NCBI GenBank assembly: GCA_016934355.1
Contig: JAFGTA010000111.1
Location: 1 to 5,926, forward strand
Reading direction: 5' to 3'
DNA length: 5,926 bases
Origin: Candidatus Bathyarchaeota archaeon
Lineage (GTDB): Archaea; Thermoproteota; Bathyarchaeia; TCS64
Shown: piece after piece, positions 1 through 4,605 of the stretch
Position numbering within the stretch: the stretch's first letter is position 1
Layout of the letters: every line of letters begins with the position of its first letter
Made by a program: the position numbers and the translations under genes
Notes under the pieces: model-generated
What the model was told of the DNA's origin: nothing
Databases searched by the model: none
Seen by the model: only the letters and a program-made list of their open reading frames with translations

Positions 1-1062
1 GTCGAAGGTGAAAGGCGGGTTGCTCACGTTCGTGTACTTCTCGATTATGGGCTCCATCCACTCATCCATCATCACCTTGTAGGGGCTCACCGTCGCTAGG
101 TGCGGCAGCGCCTTGTTCCAGACGTCGAGCATGTAGGTGTTCACCTCGTCCCGCCTCTCCTTGGCGTAGAGCAGGCTCTCCCCCAGGGTGGACTCGCTGG
201 GCGAGTCGTCCCACATCCGCGGGTCAAACCAGATGCAGCACTCCGGTATCATCACGAAGACGTACGGGTTCAGCGTCTGCGCGTACTCGTAGAGGTCGCA
301 CCCCGGAAGCGGCTCGATGTTTGTGTTCCCCGCAGCCCACTGTCTGAGCCACCCCTTCGCCGGCGTCAGGTACGCCGCCTGCTGGATACCCGGTGCAAGC
401 GTCGTGCCCAGCCGCTTCCGGGGGAACACGTCGAACCGCTTCGCCGAGTCCCAGAGAGGAGCGTAGAGCTCGGGGCACGGGTGAGGCACCTCGTAGGTGA
501 TGCCTCCCCACTTCATCATGTGGAGGGCGCTCACGAAGCTCATGGGCACCCTGTCCATCACCTTCATCAGCGCCCGCGTCTCGGGCACCGGGTTATTCAG
601 GTCCAGGGGCCCGAACCGGAACGGGAAGCAGCTGTCAGGCGTGATCGCGTTGGGCGTCCGGTAGTAGTTGAGGGTGAAGTTCATGGGCGTGTGGGGGCCA
701 TGCTGGAAGCCCTCGTTACGCCTCGCTCCATCAGGGTCGCTGCACTTCACAAGGTACCACGTGTAGTCCAGCTCCTCCCTGAGCTCCGTGTCCTGTAGCA
801 GCGCCTCAGCCATGTAGTCGAGTAGGTTTCCGCCGAAGGGTTCCTCGCAGTTAGGGAATCCGTGTATCAACGCGTTGTGCCTGCCGTCGCCTATCTTGAG
901 GCAGTCGATGACCTCGCCGTCTGTGCTCTCCCCGAGGTCGATGAGCTCGACGTCGCCGCCGTACTCGTTCACCATGTCCGCGTTCCGCTGGTGGAGCTCG
1001 TCCACCGTCATGTACCGTTTATAGTGGGGCACGGAGTCGAGGATACCTGAGAAATCGATCAT
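1..1062 (-). CDS. M14-family zinc carboxypeptidase homologue, C-terminus cut by the window edge
   Basis: An open frame of 354 codons runs from ATG at 1062 to the left edge without a stop, so the 3' end is missing. Residues 33-118 read like the N-terminal half of M14 metallocarboxypeptidases: an IDLGES..G segment at 41-49, GFPNCEEPFG at 68-77 where the family has a GxPHxNEPxG zinc site, and a YTWYLVKCSDPDG block at 100-112 followed by NEG at 116-118. Further on are an LH motif at 180-181 (third zinc ligand), a PELY block at 197-200, and PEC..WFDPR at 273-282, where the family carries its catalytic Glu (here E274). By this alignment, made from memory, Glu74, His181 and Glu274 are kept, but the first zinc-ligand His is Asn71. 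I see no signal peptide, so the product is probably cytoplasmic. Usual activity would be removal of C-terminal residues from peptides or amide hydrolysis; with Asn71 that activity is uncertain. No clear ribosome site precedes the ATG. Family assignment is firm, function is not. Confidence 0.82.
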   Translation of the reverse strand, partial: MIDFSGILDSVPHYKRYMTVDELHQRNADMVNEYGGDVELIDLGESTDGEVIDCLKIGDGRHNALIHGFPNCEEPFGGNLLDYMAEALLQDTELREELDYTWYLVKCSDPDGARRNEGFQHGPHTPMNFTLNYYRTPNAITPDSCFPFRFGPLDLNNPVPETRALMKVMDRVPMSFVSALHMMKWGGITYEVPHPCPELYAPLWDSAKRFDVFPRKRLGTTLAPGIQQAAYLTPAKGWLRQWAAGNTNIEPLPGCDLYEYAQTLNPYVFVMIPECCIWFDPRMWDDSPSESTLGESLLYAKERRDEVNTYMLDVWNKALPHLATVSPYKVMMDEWMEPIIEKYTNVSNPPFTFD

Positions 1063-1187
1063 AGGATCAACAAGGAACAGGCGCTAATAACCTTGTCCAC
1101 TGGATGATAAACCACCTATAACGAATCAAACGTTCTGAAGTGCTTTTAAAAAAGGTGCGTTAAAAAAGGTGAGCTGGGCTCGGAAGT
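1063..1187 (-). promoter_or_regulatory. Upstream region of the M14 gene, with candidate TATA box and inverted repeat
   Basis: This spacer separates two minus-strand genes. On the minus strand a TATA-like TTTATCATC lies at 1111-1103, about 45 bases before the ATG at 1062, which would place transcription start near 1082 and give a leader of about 20 bases. An imperfectly supported alternative is the TTATAGG at 1122-1116. Between the box and the gene is an inverted repeat with 6-bp arms (ACAAGG at 1070-1075 and CCTTGT at 1091-1096) and a 15-base spacer, which could be a regulator site or chance. The distal end holds the oligo-T tracts that probably end the preceding gene. Confidence 0.35.
1146..1171 (-). 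terminator. Tandem oligo-T terminator behind the zinc-finger gene
   Basis: On the minus strand, just after the stop codon at 1190-1188, two runs of six T occur at 1167-1162 and 1153-1148. They sit in a 12-bp direct repeat (plus-strand TTAAAAAAGGTG at 1146-1157 and 1160-1171) with a 14-bp period. Archaeal RNA polymerase commonly terminates at short T-runs without a hairpin, so a doubled run fits a transcription end. No stable stem is evident in front of it. Confidence 0.6.
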
Positions 1188-1376
1188 CTAGAACTCGTCG
1201 TCCCAGTCCTCGTCGTCGTCCTTCTCTTCGTCCTCGTCGTGCTCCTCGTCGTCGTCAAGGCAGTAGAGACAGAGCTTCTGATCTGGCTCCCCACAGTCTG
1301 TGCAGAACTTTTCTCCGCACATCTTGCACTTGGTGACGTGTTCGGATTCCTCGCCGCAGATTGCGCATATTGGCAT
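1188..1376 (-). CDS. Small four-CxxC zinc-ribbon/RING-like protein with acidic tail
   Basis: The 62-residue product has two parts. Residues 4-39 carry four CxxC pairs (C4/C7, C17/C20, C25/C28, C36/C39) spaced 9, 4 and 7 residues apart, which is enough for two zinc ions and resembles cross-brace or treble-clef folds such as RING, FYVE or B-box. Residues 41-62 form a tail in which 18 of 22 residues are Asp or Glu, ending in WDDEF. I recognise the general type, small archaeal zinc proteins without assigned function, but not a named gene. The design suggests a protein-interaction module, since the tail would repel nucleic acid unless it mimics it. The start is well supported: GGAGTG at 1390-1385 lies 8 bases before the ATG. 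The gene stands alone between an AT-rich leader and a doubled oligo-T tract. Translation into a clean Cys pattern makes it very likely real; the function is unknown. Confidence 0.85.
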   Translation of the reverse strand: MPICAICGEESEHVTKCKMCGEKFCTDCGEPDQKLCLYCLDDDEEHDEDEEKDDDEDWDDEF

Positions 1377-1621
1377 TCTTACATCACTCCTTTTTACCTT
1401 ATGATGGCATATTGCCTTGCAATAGGGTCGAAAATAACAGATTCTTAAAAATAAAGATGTAAAAAACAGGTGATAGCCAAACCGTTTTTGATTGATATAA
1501 TAAATTTGTTTATATTGAGTGTGAACTTCAGTTCTATATAATCAATTACGTAGAGCAGTTAAAAAACCCTGTCGAGTATACCGACTTTTGAGCCTTCCAC
1601 TCATCACCTTGTTTAAATAGC
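1377..1621 (-). promoter_or_regulatory. AT-rich spacer with the zinc-finger gene promoter
   Basis: No gene is visible in this 245-base AT-rich stretch on either strand. The best promoter candidate for the zinc-finger gene is TTTATTTTTAA on the minus strand at 1455-1445, which would place transcription start near 1424 and leave a leader of roughly 45 bases. That leader contains the GGAGTG ribosome site at 1390-1385. A start codon followed directly by a stop (ATG TAA) sits between the ribosome site and the real ATG, probably by chance. A second TATA-like ATTATATAG lies near 1542-1534 on the minus strand, further upstream, with no gene close enough to need it. The distal end holds the terminator of the channel gene. 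Confidence 0.4.
1559..1584 (-). terminator. Oligo-T terminator behind the mscS-like gene
   Basis: About 40 bases past the stop codon of the channel gene, the minus strand has a run of six T (1566-1561). It is preceded by a weak inverted repeat, GTCG and CGAC flanking seven bases, at 1584-1570. The stem is only four pairs, so the T-run is the main signal, as usual in archaea. Confidence 0.5.
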
Positions 1622-2449
1622 CTACTTCAAAGTCCGGATGAGCGTCGGCGTGCTGAGCTCGATGCCTTCGGCTGTGAACGCCTCGAACACCGCGTCACGT
1701 ATCTTAGAGTCCAGTTCAAGTATCCGCTTGACATCGTCGATGAAGTAGAATAACGTGTACTCTATAGCGTAGTTCCCGAGGTCCGTTACCCAGACGTAGG
1801 GCTCCCGGTTGGCCGCCAGCCCCTCCACCACCCCCGCCGCCTTCAGCAGGATGTTCTTCACGCGTTTAGGGTCCTCGCTGTAATCCATGGTCACGGCGCA
1901 TCGCCGCCTCACGTAGTCGTAGAAGCTCTGGTTCTCGACCACGGTCTCCAGCACCATCTGGTTGGGCACCGAGATGACCACGTTGTCCAGCGTCCTCATC
2001 CTCGTGTAGATGAGGTCGATCTCCTCTACCTCCACGAACTGCTCCCTGAAGACGAGCCTGTCCTTCACCTTGAAGGGCCTGCTCACCATGATTATGATGC
2101 CCGCGATGGCGTTCCCGATGGTGTTCATGGAGGCGAACCCGATGATGGTGCCCCCGGCGAGCACCCACAGCCCCACGAAGAAGTCGAGCTTCACGCCGAG
2201 CAGGTTGAAGACGACGACACCAGACACGATGGTCAGGGTCCACCTCACCATGTTGCGGATGAGGTGCGCCGAGTTCACCTCGAGGAGCCCCTGGTTCCTA
2301 AGCCTGTTGAGCTCGATTGCGATGACTCGGTAGACTGCGAACAGCAGCAGCAGGGACAGCGCGGAGGTTATGATGGACCCGAAGTTGGTGTCCACCCAGC
2401 TGTATATCGATGTCAGGAACCCAAGGGCCTCAGATGCCATTCTAAACAT
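1622..2449 (-). CDS. Small-conductance mechanosensitive channel (MscS family)
   Basis: The 275-residue product has the size and layout of minimal MscS channels, which open under membrane tension to release solutes during osmotic downshock. Three membrane segments are visible at about residues 23-45, 66-84 and 90-122. The third is the pore helix: it is rich in Gly and Ala (GGTIIGFAS, then NTIGNAIAGI) and ends in SRPFKVKD, the family's typical exit into the beta domain. Residues 123-180 fit that beta domain and 180-275 the C-terminal alpha/beta domain of the cytoplasmic cage. Translation could begin at ATG 2449 or at a second in-frame ATG at 2440; neither has a good ribosome site, so a short-leader or leaderless message is plausible. 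The gene is divergent from a small-protein pair and shares with it a 113-bp spacer containing a palindromic site. It is followed by its own oligo-T tract. The family call is strong; gating and ion preference cannot be read here. Confidence 0.93.
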   Translation of the reverse strand: MFRMASEALGFLTSIYSWVDTNFGSIITSALSLLLLFAVYRVIAIELNRLRNQGLLEVNSAHLIRNMVRWTLTIVSGVVVFNLLGVKLDFFVGLWVLAGGTIIGFASMNTIGNAIAGIIIMVSRPFKVKDRLVFREQFVEVEEIDLIYTRMRTLDNVVISVPNQMVLETVVENQSFYDYVRRRCAVTMDYSEDPKRVKNILLKAAGVVEGLAANREPYVWVTDLGNYAIEYTLFYFIDDVKRILELDSKIRDAVFEAFTAEGIELSTPTLIRTLK

Positions 2450-2487
2450 AGTATCGTGAATGGCGGTTTATCATTATTCGGGTCACG

Positions 2488-2506
2488 CTGATCACAATGT
2501 GATCAG
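2488..2506. promoter_or_regulatory. Perfect 19-bp inverted repeat, probable operator
   Basis: The sequence CTGATCACAATGTGATCAG has two exact 8-base arms around a 3-base spacer. It lies upstream of both divergent TATA-like boxes, a typical place for a dimeric helix-turn-helix regulator. A T-run follows on the plus strand, but no plus-strand gene ends here, so a terminator is unlikely. No candidate regulator gene is present in the window. Confidence 0.6.
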
Positions 2507-2530
2507 TTTTTCCCACATCGCCTATATCGA

Positions 2531-2538
2531 GTGATCAC
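2531..2538. promoter_or_regulatory. Secondary TGATCA palindrome, candidate second operator site
   Basis: GTGATCAC is itself an 8-base palindrome and repeats the arm core of the 19-bp site. It sits just downstream of the proposed rightward TATA box (2522-2528), where a bound protein would block polymerase loading. Its TGATCA core begins 32 bases after the second core of the main site, about three helical turns. Confidence 0.4.
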
Positions 2539-2562
2539 CCCATTAGATAAATGTGAAACAAG

Positions 2563-2880
2563 ATGGATGAACACACAACTAGAAGAAGGCACAGGAACGA
2601 GTTCGTGGAGAGCCCCGAAGACATCGCAGAGATACTGGACACTGTCAGCGACAAGGTCCCAAAGATGATCAGGGGTATCATAGACTCGTTCTTCAGCCCC
2701 GAGGCGGCCCAGAACATGGCGAAGAGCATCGCCGACTTCAGGAAGACCCTCATAGAGAGCGGCATCCCCGAGGATGAGGCCATGGCCATGACCCGCGAGT
2801 ACATGGGCACGGTCACCAACTGGAAGGGCATGATGAAGGACGCCCGCATCGGCGCCCACTACCACGAATACGAGGAGTAG
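2563..2880 (+). CDS. Small helical protein of unknown family, first of a paralogous pair
   Basis: I do not recognise this 105-residue protein. It begins with a basic stretch (TRRRHR at 6-11), has an amphipathic, partly hydrophobic central part (about 19-57, including VPKMIRGIIDSFF), and then a segment 59-80 of the form FRxxLIxSGIPxxEA ending in Tyr80. That segment is repeated in the next gene at 11 of 22 identical positions. The C-terminus is rich in His, Tyr and Glu (AHYHEYEE). No transmembrane span, signal peptide or Cys is present, and predicted structure would be mostly helical. The start at ATG 2563 follows a TATA-like box by about 37 bases and lacks a ribosome site, so a short leader is likely. 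Its stop is only four bases before the next start, and the end of this gene supplies that gene's ribosome site, so the two are cotranscribed. Regulation may run through the TGATCA sites upstream. Confidence 0.82.
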   Translation: MDEHTTRRRHRNEFVESPEDIAEILDTVSDKVPKMIRGIIDSFFSPEAAQNMAKSIADFRKTLIESGIPEDEAMAMTREYMGTVTNWKGMMKDARIGAHYHEYEE

Positions 2881-2884
2881 AGCC

Positions 2885-3109
2885 TTGAGCGGCTGGTACA
2901 GCCCGAGAACAGTCTACAAGTCCCTGGGGCTGATCTCCAGGCTCCCCGTCTTCGCCGTCCAGTGGAGCAGCGGCTACAAGCGGGCGAGGAACGAGTTCCG
3001 GCGCCAGCTCATAGCCAGCGGCATACCCCGCGAGGAGGCCCGGGAGCTCGCCGACCTCTACCCCTTCAAGATGGCAGACATAATCGAGGCAGCCAGGAAC
3101 GCCAGATAG
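2885..3109 (+). CDS. Small helical protein of unknown family, second of a paralogous pair (TTG start)
   Basis: The 74-residue product is unrecognised but shares residues 38-59 (FRRQLIASGIP..EA to Tyr59) with its upstream neighbour, which shows common ancestry. The N-terminal part, about 10-30, is moderately hydrophobic (GLISRLPVFAVQW) and may lie along a membrane or pack against a partner; it is too polar at its edges for a confident membrane span. A basic stretch (YKRARNEFRR, 31-40) follows. Translation most likely starts at TTG 2885: GAGGAG at 2872-2877 lies 7 bases upstream, overlapping the end of the previous gene, and no ATG occurs in frame until near the 3' end. The tight spacing indicates translational coupling and a joint function of the two proteins. 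An oligo-T tract follows the stop. Existence is well supported by the paralogy; function is unknown. Confidence 0.8.
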   Translation: MSGWYSPRTVYKSLGLISRLPVFAVQWSSGYKRARNEFRRQLIASGIPREEARELADLYPFKMADIIEAARNAR

Positions 3110-3115
3110 CCCCTC

Positions 3116-3134
3116 TTTTTTCCGTTAAGTTTTT
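3116..3134 (+). terminator. Oligo-T terminator of the small-protein operon
   Basis: Six T (3116-3121) start 7 bases after the stop codon, and a second run of five T follows at 3130-3134. No hairpin precedes them. The second run overlaps a TATA-like TTAAGTTTTTA (3125-3135) that could serve the next gene, so the terminator and the next promoter seem to be packed together. Confidence 0.55.
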
Positions 3135-3135
3135 A
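3125..3135 (+). promoter_or_regulatory. Candidate TATA box of the small Cys protein gene
   Basis: TTAAGTTTTTA is centred about 32 bases before the ATG at 3162, so transcription would start some 7 bases before the start codon. The absence of a ribosome site before that ATG fits such a very short leader. The box overlaps an oligo-T terminator, so part of the match may be due to that. Confidence 0.35.
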
Positions 3136-3161
3136 CATCGTCACTCAGCGAATCCTCTGAT

Positions 3162-3353
3162 ATGCCTAAGGGACCGAGACCCGACTGCATCGGGATGTAC
3201 GGCGTCGAGGACGAGTGCGGTGAGTGCGACTGGGCCGACGAGTGCAGGAAGATGGACGAGAGCATCGAGTCGGCCTCCACGAGGAAGGGCACACACGTGA
3301 GGCTCACCGGCAAGTACAAGGAGAAGAAGTACAAGCCGAAGACGAGCAGGTAG
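3162..3353 (+). CDS. Small Cys-motif protein with basic C-terminal tail
   Basis: The 63-residue product has four Cys in its first half (C9, C19, C22, C28, spacing 9, 2 and 5) embedded in an acidic segment (GVEDECGECDWADEC). This pattern could hold one zinc ion or an iron-sulfur cluster. It resembles short C..C..C metal knuckles found in various phage and archaeal proteins, but I cannot name a family. The second half is strongly basic, ending in KYKEKKYKPKTSR, which suggests nucleic-acid contact. The gene follows an oligo-T tract and lacks a ribosome site, so it probably has its own short-leader transcript. There is no clear T-run between it and nurA 94 bases downstream, so some read-through into nurA-herA is possible. 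A link to DNA repair rests only on that position. The Cys pattern and acidic/basic halves make it likely to be a real gene. Confidence 0.72.
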   Translation: MPKGPRPDCIGMYGVEDECGECDWADECRKMDESIESASTRKGTHVRLTGKYKEKKYKPKTSR

Positions 3354-3385
3354 CCACGTTCACCCACGTCCCAGTATGCCAGTTG

Positions 3386-3441
3386 TTCATAAATTGATAA
3401 ATCACCTCACTGCAGTATTGTCTCCAATAGACAGCGGGTGA
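3386..3441 (+). promoter_or_regulatory. Promoter and ribosome site of nurA-herA
   Basis: Two overlapping TATA-like stretches, TTCATAAATTG (3386-3396) and TTGATAAAT (3394-3402), would place transcription start about 25-32 bases before the nurA ATG at 3448. GGTGA at 3437-3441, complementary to the 3' end of 16S rRNA, lies 6 bases before that ATG and supports the chosen start. Confidence 0.55.
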
Positions 3442-3447
3442 GAGTGC

Positions 3448-4605
3448 ATGAAGTTCATCGGGGAGTTCGTGAACGAGATAGAGGCGAAGAGAAGCGGATT
3501 AAGCTCGCTCTTCGGCCTCGACGAGCGTGCAGGCGAGATAGAGTCAGTCCTTAAGGAGCAGCTCGACCGCCGCTGGCACGGTCTGCCGGCGATGGGGGAA
3601 GCCTTCAACGCCGAGTTCTCCGTGGACAGCAGCAGCGCCTCAAGGAGTCTATGCAACGGCGTAGACTTCTTCATCATACGCGCCCTGATGCTAGGAACCG
3701 GCAACTACAGTAGGAAGAGCATGCAGTTTGAGATGGTGAAAGGTATCAGAGACTCACGGGTAGCCGTGGACTTTGAACGGATTCTACGGGACCTCATCGA
3801 GATCACCATCGTGAGGGACAACCTGGGCGACGTCCCAGACGGCGCGGCTGTGCTGATAGACGGCAACCTCTACGGCAGGTTCACCCACCTGCTCAGGCAG
3901 CTAAACCTCAGGGGCTGGGAGCACCTCCCCCTGACGCTGCTGGACGCCATGCAGAGGCTCTTCGAGGACTGCGTGGACCGCGGCATCACCCTCGTCGGCG
4001 TATCAAAGTTCTCCAAGACCCGGGTGCTGACCACGGCTCTTCTCGCAGACCGGGGCTATAGGCTGGCGGACCCAGACTACCTGGACGTTGAGCTCCTCTA
4101 CAGGTGGAGGCAGGGGGAGACCGGGTACACCACCCCGTTGATGCTGGGAGACTACGCCCTGGAGAAGGAAGCCCTCAGCGACAGGGACCCGAAGGACTAC
4201 GTGTCACGCTATTTCCCAAGCGTCCCCCAGTCTCGGAGGAGCTGGGCGGAGAAGGTCATCGACGGCGTCCCTTCGTCGCCGGCGATAGTAATGTTCCACA
4301 TAATCCCAAAGGAGAACGCCCAGCCCATGAGGGTAGACATCCCCGCGTGCAGCCTAGGCGTAACTAAGAAGATAAGCGACGTCAGGCCATTCGAGTTCAC
4401 CGACCCTGGCCTCGTTGAGCAGGTGGCGCGGCAGCTGGTGTCCGACTTCGGGGGAAGAGACGTATACAACGCCCTCCTATACATAGTGGACAGGGAGGTC
4501 AGGCTCGGCGTCAGCACCGTGGACAAGGTGTACAGGAGCGTGCTGGGCAGAGAGCTGGGCGTCCCAATAGAGTACGACAGGAGCACGAGGAGGTTCACGC
4601 GTTGA
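3448..4605 (+). CDS. nurA: NurA-family 5'-3' nuclease
   Basis: The 385-residue product fits NurA, the nuclease that works with HerA, and with Mre11-Rad50, to resect DNA ends at double-strand breaks in archaea. The NurA core shows an early Asp in FSVDSSSASR (Asp60) where the family has a VDGSR-like motif, a conserved acidic helix position (Glu118), and LIDGNL with Asp138, matching the second metal-binding Asp. The spacing of Glu118 and Asp138 is close to that in characterised NurA proteins. A VGVSK segment near 183-187 and an RVDIP segment near 303-307 are further family landmarks. The length is typical to slightly long. The first motif is unusual: Ser replaces the usual Gly after Asp60 and a Ser-rich stretch follows. 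The ATG at 3448 is supported by GGTGA 6 bases upstream. The stop overlaps the herA start, so the pair is translationally coupled. The herA linkage makes the assignment much stronger than the divergent nuclease sequence would alone. Confidence 0.9.
   Translation: MKFIGEFVNEIEAKRSGLSSLFGLDERAGEIESVLKEQLDRRWHGLPAMGEAFNAEFSVDSSSASRSLCNGVDFFIIRALMLGTGNYSRKSMQFEMVKGIRDSRVAVDFERILRDLIEITIVRDNLGDVPDGAAVLIDGNLYGRFTHLLRQLNLRGWEHLPLTLLDAMQRLFEDCVDRGITLVGVSKFSKTRVLTTALLADRGYRLADPDYLDVELLYRWRQGETGYTTPLMLGDYALEKEALSDRDPKDYVSRYFPSVPQSRRSWAEKVIDGVPSSPAIVMFHIIPKENAQPMRVDIPACSLGVTKKISDVRPFEFTDPGLVEQVARQLVSDFGGRDVYNALLYIVDREVRLGVSTVDKVYRSVLGRELGVPIEYDRSTRRFTR
4587..4605 (+). promoter_or_regulatory. Ribosome site and TTGA overlap deciding the herA start
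   Basis: GAGGAGGT at 4587-4594, inside the end of nurA, is a near-perfect ribosome site and lies 7 bases before TTG at 4602. The TTG overlaps the nurA stop as TTGA (4602-4605). This favours TTG over the in-frame GTG codons at 4629 and 4638, which lack such a site and would cut into the N-terminal barrel. Confidence 0.75.

Larger units (their letters stand above)
2450..2562. promoter_or_regulatory. Divergent promoter region between the mscS-like gene and the small-protein pair
   Basis: Both flanking genes start outward from this spacer. Leftward, a TATA-like TAATGATAAA on the minus strand (2476-2467) stands about 20-27 bases before the ATG at 2449, consistent with a leaderless or nearly leaderless message. 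Rightward, CTATATC at 2522-2528 would place transcription start near 2550, giving a leader of about 13 bases and no ribosome site before the ATG at 2563. The palindromic repeats lie between and beside these boxes, so one regulator could influence both directions. Confidence 0.5.

Noticed and set aside
100..798. Long plus-strand open frame of 232 codons
   Set aside because: It lies antisense to the M14 homologue, and its translation is a low-quality mix of Arg, Val, His and Pro typical of a GC-rich shadow frame, while the minus strand gives recognisable family motifs.
1..1062. M14 homologue as a pseudogene because of its altered zinc site
   Set aside because: The frame is intact for 354 codons with many conserved blocks and no frameshift, so the change looks like divergence under selection rather than decay.
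1527..1608. Possible box C/D guide RNA on the minus strand: GTGATGA near 1608 and CTGA near 1530
   Set aside because: The boxes are about 78 bases apart, longer than usual for archaeal guides. There is no internal C'/D' pair, and the region is better explained as the tail and T-run terminator of the channel gene.
1866..2333. Overlapping open frames on both strands within the channel gene
   Set aside because: Their translations lack family features, whereas the 275-residue frame gives a full MscS layout.
2488..2511. Hairpin followed by T-run, as in an intrinsic terminator
   Set aside because: No plus-strand gene ends upstream of it; both flanking genes start outward from this spacer, so an operator is the better reading.
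4209..4598. Minus-strand open frame of 129 codons antisense to nurA
   Set aside because: Ser/Thr/Leu-rich shadow with no motif, opposite a conserved nuclease gene.
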